This document shows positions 35,041 to 45,105 of a stretch of 64,000 bases of DNA, piece by piece (the stretch's first letter is position 1; each line of letters starts with the position of its first letter). Position numbers and translations under genes: made by a program. The stretch is taken from the NCBI GenBank assembly GCA_023101885.1, contig JALPQD010000016.1:10107634-10171633 (forward strand), in the 5' to 3' direction. Origin of the DNA: Typhlomys cinereus. Taxonomy: Eukaryota; Chordata; Mammalia; Rodentia; Platacanthomyidae. The notes beneath the pieces are model-generated. The model worked only from the letters and a program-made list of their open reading frames with translations. It did no database searches and was not told the origin of the DNA.

Positions 35041-35336
35041 CCTGGAGAGGTGGCTCAGGGGTTAAGCCTCTGCCTTGCAGGCGGAAGGTCCTGAGTTTGG
35101 ATGCTAGACCCCACGAATAGACGCCGGGCGGAAGCGGGGGCGGCCTGCGTTATTGTTCCTGGTAGGACGGAGCCTGTGAATCCCGGGGCAGAGTAAACAA
35201 GGAGGAGGTGGAGGCGTCCATGGTGGTTCCCGAATTCGTCCGTGGTTCTACACACACACATACATACACACATGTGCACACACATACATGCACAATTGAA
35301 TAAATAATAAAAAATTTAAAAAAATTAAAAAAAAAG
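35041..35336 (+). mobile_element. Young CpG-rich tRNA-derived SINE, copy 5
   Basis: It starts 'cctggagaggtggctcaggg' after an A-run, so the first few bases of the head are missing or replaced. The body retains many CpGs ('cgccgggcggaagcgggg', 'gaattcgtccgtgg'). The tail is 'tgaataaataataaaaaat'. No clean target duplication was seen. A polypurine tract begins just downstream. Confidence 0.9.
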
Positions 35337-35397
35337 AATTACAGCTCTCAGGCAAACACAGATATCAACACCTTCATAATTTGAGATCAAAATGTAG

Positions 35398-35664
35398 GTG
35401 GAGAAGAAGAAGATGAAGAAGAAGAAAAAGAAGAAGAAGAAGAACAAAAACAACAAGAAGAACAAGAAGAATAAAGAAGAAAAAGGAAGGGAAGAAGGAA
35501 GAAGAGGAGGAAAAGGAGGACAAGTGGAAGGGGAAAGAAGAAGAAAAAGGAGGAGAAGGATGAAAAGGAGGAGGAAGAAAATGAGGAGGAAGTGGAGGAG
35601 GAGGAGGAAGAAGAGGAGGAGAAGATGAAGAAGAAAGAGGAGGAGGATGAGGACGAAAGAAGAA
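35398..35664 (+). repeat. Polypurine (GAA/GGA)n tract
   Basis: About 265 bp that are nearly all purine on the plus strand, mostly 'gaagaa', 'gaggag' and 'aaggag'. The 76-codon K/R/E-only frame and the opposing L/F/S-only frame are composition artefacts. Mirror-like purine tracts of this length can form triplex DNA. Confidence 0.95.
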
Positions 35665-36322
35665 ATGAACATCAACATCTTAATGAAACATTTTTTATTC
35701 TAAAAACAAACATCGAACAAGCATATTACACTAGATAGCTTAAAGAGCAGTGTAGAGTCCTTTTCTTTTTACATGGGGCTGAGAATCTCCAATTCTCTTA
35801 TCCTAAAAAGCAATCTTAGAGAGAAATCTGGATTAATATAAAAGACTTAACAGTTCTCTTTTAATTTTTAAATCCATAGCCATGATAGATAAAAGACACT
35901 TGTTTCTTAACATTTTTCTTCATCTTTCTGTTACAGAAAACATCCTTATCTAAAAAGACAAAATTTGCGCATAGAATTCCTTCAGGTTGCGACTCCCAGT
36001 CTGGGTTCTTATCCAGGCCAGTCTTGTCCTGCCCGGAAGCAACAGTTTCTTACCAAAGAAACTTCATTATCTCTTGGTTTGATCGCACTGCATGCCTCAT
36101 AGTTTGACATTCAGGATTACAATTTTAATAAATGGAATCCGTATTGAATGCTACAGGATCTAATAATATTAAGATGCATCTAACAGGAACCAATAGCTAT
36201 TATAGATCAAGGGGTGGGATACCGTCAGACACCATCTTCTGGCACTGAAAAGATTTCAACATCTTTAAAGATACTTAGAGGCAAAGAGAGGAAAACAGAA
36301 CCAAAATGAAACACATACATGG
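35665..36322. other. Unique sequence
   Basis: Nothing recognised. Confidence 0.4.
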
Positions 36323-36567
36323 TAGGCTGGAACATGGCTCAGCAGGTAAAGTCTTTGCCTCACAAGCAAAAGGACCTGAGTTTGGTTCCCTGAATTCCAC
36401 ATAAAAAGGGTCAGAGGAATATAGCAGCAGCCTGTAATTCCGATCCAAGAATTCAGCACCTAGGAAACAGTAGAGCTAAGCAATAAGGTGGAAGAACAAT
36501 CCAGAATGATTCCCATGTTACTCTTGGCCTCCATAGGCACACACATTCAAGTGCTCTCTGGTACACA

Positions 36568-36622
<55 letters not shown>
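36323..36622 (+). mobile_element. Older subfamily SINE with CA tail
   Basis: Head 'taggctggaacatggctcag', B-box-like 'gagtttggttccc', body 'gcagcagcctgtaattcc', then a CA tract at 36,560-36,621. CpG-poor, no clear target duplication. Confidence 0.75.
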
Positions 36623-36623
<1 letters not shown>

Positions 36624-36624
36624 C

Positions 36625-37340
36625 ACACCATGCTTGGCTATTAATTGTGATGAAATATTTTGAATCCTTATGGAGATCTAATTCCAGAGGGTGGTTTCCA
36701 TCAGTGGTGAGTAGACTAGGGTTCTTCGATGATGTCCCCATCCTAATTCTTCTATAACTTGTCAATATATTGCCTCTGATAGTGTCTGGAAATAAATTAA
36801 GGAGCACAAGATGGGAAATTATGCCCAATTATCCAGGCGAGCCTTAGAGAAGCACAAAAAGCTTCCAAGGGAGCCTGAGTCAGAGGAGTCTCCTCTGCCT
36901 CACTGCACAGACAGGGCAGAGCCCCAGTGAAAGGACACAGGCAGCCTCCAGATGAAATGGACCAGCAAACTCCCCTTCTCTGAGAGCTTCCAGAAGAACT
37001 GGCAGACTGGAAACACCTGATTCGAACCCAGAGATACTTTTGACTTACAGAACTCCCAGATAACAGATATGGGTTCTTTCAAGCCATTGAACCTATGGTG
37101 ATTTGTTGAGATGTAATAAAAAAATGACATTTATGTCAATTTTATATCACTGTAAGAAAATGCATGATAGTATTTTAGTTTGCAGTTTTAAAGCTTTCAG
37201 TATGTGGTGGCTTATATTTATTACTGTGGGTGGGTGAAAGCACAGTGCATTCTGATGGGAACATGTGACAGAGGAGGCCTATTTGCTTCATGGCAGCTGG
37301 GAAATTAGAGATGTACAGGAAGGGACTGGAGCCACATTTC
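36625..37340. other. Unique sequence
   Basis: No gene or repeat was recognised. A 76-codon minus frame (37,130-36,900) has mixed composition but no known relative. Confidence 0.35.
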
Positions 37341-37506
37341 CTTTTCTTTCTCTCTCTCTTTCTTTCTTTCTCTCTTTCTTTCTTTCTCTCTCTCTTCCTT
37401 TCTCTCTTCCTTTCTCTCTCCCTTCCTTCCTTCCTTCCTTCCTTCCTTCCTTCCTTCCTTCCTTCCTTCCTTCCTTCCTTCCTTCCTTCCTTCCTTCCTT
37501 CCTTCC
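37341..37506. repeat. (TTTC)n then (CCTT)n polypyrimidine tract
   Basis: About 165 bp, first mixed 'tttctctc' then more than 20 uninterrupted CCTT units (about 37,420-37,506). It abuts the 5' end of the URR1-like element after a short 'tgtgtctgtctgtc'. Frames reading FLPSFLPS or EGRKEGRK come from the repeat. Confidence 0.97.
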
Positions 37507-37521
37507 TGTGTGTCTGTCTGT

Positions 37522-37937
37522 CATAGTTAGGCACAGGTGTCAACTTGACGGTTGAAGATTTTAGCTCTGAGCATATTTGTAGAGAATTAATGGTTGCATT
37601 AAGCCCAGAGCAAACTTGCAAGAGATTGTCTAGCTGATGGAAAGACCCAGTCAATGACAGGTGAGATTAGGCCCTGGAATAAAATACAGAGAGCTGTTTA
37701 AAAAAGTTGGTATACTTGTTTACACTTAACCAGACATGCTGGTATGGCAAGTAAGGATAGTCCTTCTCTCAGCTATTATGTAGAGATGGTGTGGTCAGTT
37801 CCTTTGGCCCTGGTGTTGGTGCATGCTCTCCCATCAAGCTGCACTGAAAGCTGTAACCAGTAATCATAAGAGGAAATAAACCCTTTGTTCCCTTAAGCAG
37901 TTTGATGATGATTTATCAGCAACTATACAGGCGAACT
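37522..37937 (+). mobile_element. URR1A-like element, near full length
   Basis: It begins 'cataggtgtcaacttgacgg'-type text ('caggtgtcaacttgacgg', 37,533-37,550) and contains 'gattgtctagctgatgg', 'accagacatgctggtatgg', 'gaaataaaccctttgttccc' and the terminal 'gatttatcagcaact'. About 415 bp. The copies at 40.1 and 47.5 kb share this layout and orientation. Confidence 0.65.
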
Positions 37938-37944
37938 GCAACAT

Positions 37945-38172
37945 TGTCTGTCTGTCTGTGGAGGTAAATCATACAGGATTGACTGCATCTACTTCTGTTT
38001 TTTGTTGGTGTTGTTTTTGTTGTTCTGGGATATCCCAGCCTCCACTTTCCAGAGATAGAAGTGCAGATTGTTTCCGATTCTGTCGAGCACTTTTAAGTAG
38101 TATCAGGATTCAAATTCAGGTCTTTGTGCTTACCAGGCAGGATCTCATCCCTGAACCATCTCTCCAGCATCC
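37945..38172 (-). mobile_element. Older subfamily SINE fragment
   Basis: The plus strand ends 'ctgaaccatctctccagc', the head complement. The preceding 'tatcaggattcaaattcagg' carries the B-box complement. The body is decayed. It lies immediately after the URR1A-like element. Confidence 0.6.
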
Positions 38173-38174
38173 CC

Positions 38175-38723
38175 ATATCCTTTTCAAGGACATTTCCAAA
38201 TGAACTAACTTCTTCCCAATGGTTCCCATTTAAATGCTCTAGCATCTTCCAATTGCTTCACTTCCTGGTACAGACAATCAAACCTTTAAACCTTTTCTAA
38301 AAAAGTCTTTGGAGTTTTCAATTTAAACAATCATACCTTCAAAAAGAAGCTTCAGAAAGAATGTATAATTCAGGAAAAGGCCTGAACTTCAAGCAAACCT
38401 TGAAGACCACAGATCAAATCAGGAGGTTTTTGATAACTCCAAAGCAGTACAGTGTTATTCCTAAGTCAGAAAGAAAGGAGTTTGCAGAATAAATTCCCTT
38501 AGGTATTCAAGATTATTGTTCCAGCTTATCAATAATTAACTAGGAATAAGTGTATACATACATACATGCACACACAGCTTACAAATGTATACACATATAC
38601 TCCACAAACAATATCTCACAGATTTTTGTCTAATCTACATTAAGCTTGTATCAGTTTTCTCTTGTTGACTTTTTTATTCTATCTTGAAAGTTCTGTTACA
38701 GAAGTGTATTGCTTCTGTGTGTC
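38175..38723. other. Unique sequence
   Basis: Nothing recognised except a small degenerate CA/TA patch at 38,549-38,595. Confidence 0.4.
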
Positions 38724-39005
38724 TTTTTTTTTTTTTTTTTTTTTTTGGCTCTCATTTTGTTAATGGGCCTAGGTTAATCAGAATTTTTCCTGGGATAAAG
38801 TGCCAGGCATAAGGAATTGAAAGGGGATTAACTTTAGTTCACAGTTTTAGAAGTCTCAGTCAATAGTCATTGGCTCTTTTACCTCTGGATCCTTAGTGAA
38901 TGAGAGCATTGTGATGTAGGGAATATGTAGCTGAAGCTGCTCAACTTATGATGAATGTAATAAGGTGGGCATTTGTGGGAGGAGAGAGAGAAAGCCTGAG
39001 TACCA
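38724..39005 (-). mobile_element. T23 tract followed by an old unassigned repeat
   Basis: A 23-base T run (38,724-38,746) is followed by 'ctgggataaagtgccaggc', 'gattaactttagttcacag' and 'gctgaagctgctcaac'. This recalls old rodent hAT/URR-type sequence in reverse orientation. The T run may be the poly-A of a minus-strand retrocopy instead. Confidence 0.3.
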
Positions 39006-39012
39006 GCAGGAC

Positions 39013-39163
39013 CTCTACTCTTCTTTCCCCTTCCTCTTTCTCCTTATTTTTTTCTTCTTCCCCTCCTCCTCCTCCTTCTCTTGCTTCTCCTCCTGCTCTT
39101 CTTCATCCTGGTCCTTCTCTTCCTTTTTCTCCTCCTCCTCCTGCTTTTTCTTCTTCTTTCCCA
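39013..39163. repeat. Polypyrimidine (TCC/TTC)n tract
   Basis: About 150 bp that are nearly all C/T on the plus strand. It is the mirror-strand equivalent of the polypurine tract at 35.4 kb. The E/K- and S/F-rich frames over it are artefacts. Confidence 0.95.
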
Positions 39164-39164
39164 T

Positions 39165-39694
39165 TTTATTTTCTGTATAGATCACCAGATTATTAGATGT
39201 TGCTTCTCCAATGAGTATACTTCTTCCTTCTAACATATTTATTCTTCTCTGGAAAACCACTTATCTACTTACCCAGTGCAGGTTTTAATAATTCCTCAGG
39301 AAGTTTCCAATATGTTGACAAAAGATTGACCATCACAAGGTCTTTTCTGGCAATATCAATGGAAAGTGCTTAAAAAAGGTCATACAGAGTCTCATATTTT
39401 CTGTGAATATCATAAGGTCAAGTGACAAATACAAAGCAAAAAAGCTTCTATAATTTGCTAAGCTTTTTTTTTTATTTGTTACACATATCTAGAATGAGGA
39501 AGATCAAAAAAACCTGTCCCAAATGGGTCTAAAATGTATAATACACTACTTAGATTATTCAGGTAAAATGAAGGTGGGATGAAGAGAAAAAAGAGGTGGA
39601 CAAGATGTTTTTGTAGCTTAAATGCCTATTGATTGTACCACTTATACTTGTATGTGCATAATTATCAATTTTTGATAATTTATTTCTTTTCCTC
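39165..39694. other. Unique AT-rich sequence
   Basis: Nothing recognised. Confidence 0.4.
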
Positions 39695-39952
39695 TAAAAG
39701 CAACTCCTGGGCTGGAGGATGGCTCAGGGCTTACTCTGTTTCACAAACAGAAAGTCCTGAGGATGGACCCCAAATCCAACATAAAAGTGCCAAGCAGAAA
39801 CGGTAGCAGCTTGCACTTCCCGACCTGGTGGGCAGAGCCTGAGAAATCTAGAGCAAAGCAAGAAGGAGGTAGAAGCAATCCAGGGTGATTCCTGAAGTCA
39901 ACCTTGGTCCTCTACAGGAATACACAGTGCCCTCTGATACACACATACACAG

Positions 39953-40002
<50 letters not shown>

Positions 40003-40023
40003 TAAAAGAAATAAAAGCAACTC
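39695..40023 (+). mobile_element. Older subfamily SINE with 12-bp target duplication
   Basis: Body about 39,707-40,011. Perfect 12-bp flanks 'taaaagcaactc' lie at 39,695-39,706 and 40,012-40,023. Head 'gggctggaggatggctcagg', CA tract 39,958-39,998, tail 'aaataaaagaaa'. It retains a few CpGs, so its age is intermediate. Confidence 0.9.
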
Positions 40024-40139
40024 TTTCATTTCCTGAAAAATAATAGTTACTCATTAAAGAAATGTTAGTTTCCATTTTATGAGAGATACTTGTTTGTATG
40101 AAATTTCCTCTTGACAATCCAAAAAAAAATCTGAAGTGT

Positions 40140-40530
40140 GAGAGTTAGATTTATGTGTCACGTTGACAATAAGTAGGATGAATTAGTATGTGTAACATAA
40201 GCCTTCAGCAAGCCTGCAGGAGATTATCTAATTGATGAGAGAAGAATAAGACCATAGGGAGCAAGTAGGTAAAATGAAGAGAAGTGATTCAGCTGGTCAG
40301 TAGTTTAATTTTCCCGCATATGTTGGCAGATTCACAGTCTATCAAGTAAGGAAGTATGCTCCTCTCTTAGCAAATCCATGTGCATATGACTTGGCCAGTT
40401 TCTTCAACTCCTGATGTTGATATGAGCTCTTTTAGAAGCTGAATTTTGAACTGTAACCAGACTCATAACCAAAATAAAATTCCTTGTTCCTTTAGGTTCT
40501 TAAGTTCTCTCATTCATTCCACAACACAAA
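40140..40530 (+). mobile_element. URR1A-like element, diverged
   Basis: 'tgtgtcacgttgacaataag', 'aggagattatctaattgatg', 'gaactgtaaccagactc' and 'ttccttgttcctttaggttc' follow the URR1A layout of the 37.5-kb copy. Confidence 0.6.
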
Positions 40531-40955
40531 GAGCAACTACAGAAGTAGGAAGGAAATAGCTGTATGTACTTTCAGTGGGAAGAGTTAACAAATCCTGAGA
40601 AGTTGGTTTTCTAAACCTTACAGCAATCTGAAATAGAAAAAAAAACGGAGAGAAATTATTTCCCATTGAAGAATTAATATGCCTTTTAAAGTACAAATTC
40701 CTAATTCTGTTGCAGACAACAACCAAGATAAGAATTCTAAACTGTTTGGCCTTTGGATAGTTGCACAAAATGCTTCAGCTTGAATTCTAAATGTTCCTAG
40801 TAATGAGTGACAAATTCAACACATTCTAGTAGAGACATTTTGCTTTTCAAAGCATTTATAAATTGAGAAAAACAAACATACCAAGAATGCAAATAGAAAT
40901 CTAAACATTATCCACAGAAGCCTAAAATAATGTGAAGAAGAGATAGTTGAATGTA
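40531..40955. other. Unique AT-rich sequence
   Basis: Nothing recognised. The minus-strand 84-codon frame (40,768-40,514) has no known relative. Confidence 0.4.
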
Positions 40956-41152
40956 TCTAAGCATAAAACATGGGACAGATCAGCAGCAGTTCCAATTCCA
41001 TTATACATAGTGTCTTCGGTGGTGTAACAGTTACTCCTAACTATTGCTGTGAGAGAACACCTAAAGTCAAATAACTTAAGGGAGAAGAGGAAATTTATTC
41101 ATCTTAGGGGTCCAGAGGGGAGAAACAAGTCTTTCACAACGATGGCAACATG
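40956..41152 (+). repeat. Left arm of an inverted duplication (197 bp)
   Basis: It is the reverse complement of 43,212-43,409 with about 97% identity by eye (five or so differences). The arm contains about 65 bp of non-element flank ('agcataaaacatgggacag') plus the terminal 130 bp of the URR1A-like element. The shared flank shows the two arms are a duplication, not two separate insertions. Confidence 0.93.
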
Positions 41153-41475
41153 TCTGGTGGCTGAAGTCACCAGCAGACATCCACATGCCTGGAGTATTCC
41201 TGGAGAGTCTCTCTTTTCAGTCTTCTGTTCTGTGGTTCCTTTTATCTGGTCCACTACTGGGAGGTTCCAATGAGATCTAGGGAGATTTCAATGGGATCTG
41301 GAGCTGGATGTTGATCTGGATAATCTCTTCAGGTGGTCTCAGATGATCTTAGTTAATGCCACGTGTGTCAAGTTGACACCCAGGGGTTGATCTGGATAAT
41401 CTCTTCAGGTGGTCTCAGATGATCTTAGTTAATGCCACGTGTGTCAAGTTGACACCCAGGGTTAATTATCACAGG
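41025..41475 (-). mobile_element. URR1A-like element with a duplicated end
   Basis: The plus strand starts 'gttactcctaactattgctg' and ends 'gtgtcaagttgacaccc', the two termini of the URR1A type in reverse. The end near 41.4 kb is present twice because of a perfect 75-bp tandem duplication. The element has unusually few decayed sites compared with other copies. Confidence 0.7.
41311..41461. repeat. Perfect 75-bp tandem duplication
   Basis: Units at 41,311-41,386 and 41,387-41,461 are identical over at least 75 bases, both ending in the palindrome gtgtcaagttgacac and 'ccaggg'. The absence of differences implies a very recent event, or an assembly artefact. Confidence 0.95.
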
Positions 41476-41500
41476 TGGGAAAATTGAACTGGTCAAGACT

Positions 41501-41585
41501 CTTCAGATGGTATTTATTTATTTATTTATTTATTTTTATTTATTCAATTGTGCATGTGTGCGTATGTATGTGCGCTCACGTGTGT

Positions 41586-41617
<32 letters not shown>

Positions 41618-41839
41618 AGAACCACGGACGAATTCGGGAACCACCACGGACACCTCCACCTCCTCCTCATTTACTCTGCTCCGGGATTCACAGGCTCCGC
41701 CCTAGCAGGACCTGAAACGCAGGCCACCCCCGCTTCCGCTGGCGTCTATACGTGGGGTCTAGGATCCGAACTCAGGACCTTCCGCCTGCAAGGCAGAGGC
41801 TTAACCCAGTGAGCCACCTCTCCAGTCCCTTCAGATGGT
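41501..41839 (-). mobile_element. Young CpG-rich tRNA-derived SINE, copy 6
   Basis: Minus-strand body about 41,512-41,828. Perfect 11-bp flanks 'cttcagatggt' lie at 41,501-41,511 and 41,829-41,839. The T-rich start is 'atttatttatttatttattt', then GT repeat, then CpG-rich body. It has an extra base in the head complement ('cccagtgagcc'). Confidence 0.95.
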
Positions 41840-41995
41840 GTTTAATGGAAGAAGATGGCTAATAACATATCATGGAGATCAAAGCTTGGATCATTACTGC
41901 CTGGCATGTTATTCCATAATGGTAGAAAGATGTAGGAATTGCAGGAAATGAGAATAATCAACTGCTAAGAGGAAGGCTTGGAAAGCAAGCTCCCA

Positions 41996-41996
<1 letters not shown>

Positions 41997-42027
<31 letters not shown>
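41997..42027. repeat. Pure A31 tract
   Basis: 31 uninterrupted adenines follow non-repetitive sequence ('gaaagcaagctcccac'). It is not attached to a recognised SINE or L1 3' end, so it may be the tail of a retrocopied transcript ending at 41,996. No AATAAA was seen in the preceding 40 bases. Confidence 0.9.
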
Positions 42028-42029
<2 letters not shown>

Positions 42030-43115
42030 TGCCATAGAATGCTACTGTGAAAGCTTAGTTCACAGAAAAGGTTTTAACATACAAAGGGAATTGTCACTAT
42101 TATTGCATAAAATGAACTTCATCCTGAAAGCAAATAACATATTAACTCATCACATATCCAAATCTAGTGAATATAATTTGTGTAGACACATACTAGGTAT
42201 GAATTCATAGGTTATAGATAATTATCAGCTCTTACTAAAGCACTAACATTAAGTGATTAATTTGTTGCCATGAATTGCCTTTAATTTTATTGTGTCATTA
42301 TATCCAGACAGAAATGTCTAAAGATGATGCTATTTTCTTAATCAACAAGTATGCAATCTGAGTTTTAAGGAGTTTACTCATGAATGAAAGGTCATACTAT
42401 TAAAATTAAGGGTGGAGTAGAGATTCTAATGTGACATTATCTGATCCTATGTCTTAAGATTTTTAAATAATCATGTGCCTATGTATAAATTCACACACAC
42501 AGAGGTACAAAGTTCACACATACACACACACACAGAGGTGCACATACACAGAATAAACGTGCATGCAGATTCCTAAGAACATACTTGTGAAACTGTGTGG
42601 ATGTGTATAGCTATGTATCAATACAGATGCTGTTGGTGGGAATTGTTCTTATATATCTTTCAGAATTGTCCCTCAGCAAAGCCATTTGAGAAAGTGATAG
42701 GCACTATTCTTCAGGTACAAATAGAGCGTCCTTGTACAAATGGAATACCCAGGTAACAGGAAGATACAGGAAGAAAGAAAAATTGTTAAGGTTTACTTCT
42801 GCTATGAGAAGACAAGAAGAAACAAGGTTGCAATTTAAAATCCCATGTATCTTTCAAAGGTTTCCATGAAGTGCATTAAGCCTGAAGTGAGGAATTGATG
42901 TGGAATCTTGCAGAAGGAGGCAGAACTTCCAGATGGAGGAAAAGAAGCTGCTAAATCTGTGTTCAGTTTACTTTGTATATGCCAAAATCTCTGTCTCTAG
43001 AATTTTCACAAAACATTATTTTAAAATAAAAGGCATTTTTCCTACATGCAATAGCCATTTCATGCATACTGCTTTATATACATACTATGAACATAAGCTA
43101 AGATACGTTTGAATA
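42030..43115. other. Unique sequence
   Basis: About 1.1 kb, with a degenerate CA patch at 42,493-42,550. No gene was recognised. Confidence 0.4.
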
Positions 43116-43117
43116 TG

Positions 43118-43208
43118 TCCTTCCTTCCTTCCTTCCTTCCTTCCTTCCTGCCTTCCTTCCTTCCTTCCTTCCTTCCTTCCTTCCTTCCTTCCTTCCTTCC
43201 TTCCTTCC
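43118..43208. repeat. (CCTT)n microsatellite at the inverted-duplication junction
   Basis: About 23 CCTT units with one 'cctgcctt' interruption. It ends exactly where the right arm of the inverted duplication begins (43,212), so it marks one breakpoint. Confidence 0.97.
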
Positions 43209-43211
43209 AGC

Positions 43212-43409
43212 CATGTTGCCATCGTCGTGAAAGACTTGTTTCTCCCCTCTGGACCCCTAAGATGAATAAATTTCCTTTTCTCCCTTAAGTTATTTGACAG
43301 TTAGGTGTTCTCTCACAGCAACAGTTAGGAGTAACTGTTACACCACCGAAGACACTGTGTATAATGGAATTGGAACTGCTGCTGATCTGTCCCATGTTTT
43401 ATGCTTAGA
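43212..43409 (-). repeat. Right arm of the inverted duplication (198 bp)
   Basis: Mirror of 40,956-41,152. It carries the 3' end of a URR1A-like element ('gaataaatttccttttctcc', 'tctcacagcaacagttagg') and the same 65-bp non-element flank. A SINE-head complement ('gagccatctctgcagccc') follows at 43,430-43,447. Confidence 0.93.
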
Positions 43410-43504
43410 AGGGCAGAGTCAACCTCTGAGCCATCTCTGCAGCCCTTGTTTGAATACTTTAGATGAAACCATTTTCTATAAGGTAAAACTCTGCCAAGCA
43501 GAGT

Positions 43505-43790
43505 GACAGAGAGCGAGAGAGAGAGAGAGAGAGAGAAAGAGACAAGGAAGGACAGAAAAGACAGAGAAAGGAAGGAAGGAAGGAAGGAAGGAAGGAGGGA
43601 GGGAGGGAGGGAGGGAGGGAGGAGGGAGGAAGGAGGAGGAAGGAAGGAAGGAAGGAAGGAGGGAGGGAGGGAGGGAGGGAGGGAGGGAGGGAGAGAGGGA
43701 AGGAGGAAGGAAGGAAAGAACAAAGAAGGAAGGAAGGAAGGAAGGAAAGAACAAAGAAGGAAGGAAGGAAGGAAGGAAAAAAAACAAAGA
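43505..43790 (+). repeat. (GA)n / (GGAA)n / (GGGA)n polypurine tract
   Basis: About 285 bp of purine repeats: GA, then GGAA, GGGA, GGAA, GGGA, GGAA in blocks, with two near-identical 'gaaagaacaaagaagg' units at 43,713 and 43,745. It can pair with the CCTT tract 300 bp upstream. Frames of 99-132 codons here are artefacts. Confidence 0.97.
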
Positions 43791-43909
43791 AAAGACAGAT
43801 AATGCCAAAAAGACTATAAAAATTTCTAATTATGCGATGATTGCTTTGAGTTCAAATTAAGTATTATTAAGTTAAGAACACCTAAGTGGTGTATGTGGGT
43901 AAAATGAAA

Positions 43910-43911
<2 letters not shown>

Positions 43912-43950
<39 letters not shown>
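43912..43950. repeat. (TA)n microsatellite
   Basis: 39 bp of perfect TA repeat, self-complementary and cruciform-prone, 25 bp upstream of the target duplication of SINE copy 7. Confidence 0.95.
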
Positions 43951-43953
<3 letters not shown>

Positions 43954-43974
43954 TTATGGTATTGATATTTTATT

Positions 43975-44209
43975 AAGAGTTCAAGATTTTGGGGGGCTGG
44001 AGAGGTGGCTCAGGGGTTAAGCCTCTGCCTTGCAAGCGGATGGTCCTGAGCTCGGATCCTAGACCCCACGTATAGATGCTGGTTGGAAGCGGGGGCGGCC
44101 TGTGTTTCTGGTCCTGGTAGGGCGGAGCCTGTGAATCCGGGGGCAGAGTAAACAAGGAGGTGGAGGCTGTCCATGGTGGTTGCCGAATTCGCCTGAGGTT
44201 CTACACGTG

Positions 44210-44246
<37 letters not shown>

Positions 44247-44312
44247 ACGCACACGCACACGCACGCACAATTGAATAAATAAATTTAACAAAAAAAAAGA
44301 GTTCAAGATTTT
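43975..44312 (+). mobile_element. Young CpG-rich tRNA-derived SINE, copy 7
   Basis: Body about 43,991-44,296, with a perfect 16-bp target duplication 'aagagttcaagatttt' at 43,975-43,990 and 44,297-44,312. The CA stretch is modified to repeated 'acacgc', with CpGs every six bases (44,236-44,266). The tail is 'ttgaataaataaatttaac'. Confidence 0.95.
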
Positions 44313-44314
44313 TG

Positions 44315-45100
44315 TTTTGGCTGTTGACTTTTCTCCCTGTCCTCAGTCCCATTCAAATCACATCCAGAGTTTTGATGACACTAGTTTGGATTTTGCAGCT
44401 GATGATTACTTGAAGTCACTTAGAGGTGACTAAAATGACAGTACACATTGAAGATGTATTTTCATTAGCACGTGCATTTAATTACCTCTGTCTTCTACTG
44501 AGTTGCATGAATTAGTGTGCATCAACTTATTCCTCTGAGTTTGATGTATCCTGGATGGGTGGTATTTTGCAATTAATTTTACATCTGAGTTAGACACATA
44601 CAATGTTATAGTCTTAGGAGTTAAAATAGAAAAATAATTATACTTACTTCGAGACATTCATAATATAGGCAAGGATAAGCAAGTCATAGCTGGATAATTG
44701 AATTCATTTCAGTAGTTCCTCCTATATTTTTTGATAATGTACAGTAGACCATTTTATTCCTCAAATTTGGGCAGTAAGGAAGAGTTTACTTGGAGACAAA
44801 ATTCTCACAGCAGCACCAAGGTGCAACACAAATGTGTCCATTTAGCCTTGGCACTCTGTTTTTCTATTTCTTGCTTCTGCTGACACAAAATTAACATTTT
44901 TTCATTACCTTCAATGATGCCCACATCCTCCTGCCTCTGGCTTCTTGCACCAACTGTTTCTTTGCCTATTCATCTGCTTCCCAGAGTCATGCATCAAATT
45001 AGATAAATTTTTATCTTGGGAGAATTTTTAAGAGCTGGAACAGAAAAACATCTCCATGTACTATCCTATGTTACATCACAGAAATAAGCTTCACTGAGGG
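44315..45100. other. Unique sequence
   Basis: No repeat or gene was recognised in about 790 bp. Confidence 0.4.
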
Positions 45101-45105
45101 TATGG

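Noticed and set aside
35325..35678. 117-codon L/F-rich frame and opposing K/E/R frame
   Set aside because: Produced entirely by the polypurine tract. Composition has no protein-like complexity.
37420..37506. Regularly spaced repeats resembling a CRISPR array
   Set aside because: Four-base microsatellite units without spacers, in animal DNA. The 52-bp repeat at 57.4 kb also has no variable spacers.
37175..37654. 159-codon frame with EGRKEGRK repeats
   Set aside because: Reading of the CCTT/TTTC tract extended by chance on both sides.
43325..43808. 99-132 codon frames with PSLPPS or GREGGR repeats
   Set aside because: Readings of the GGAA/GGGA tract.
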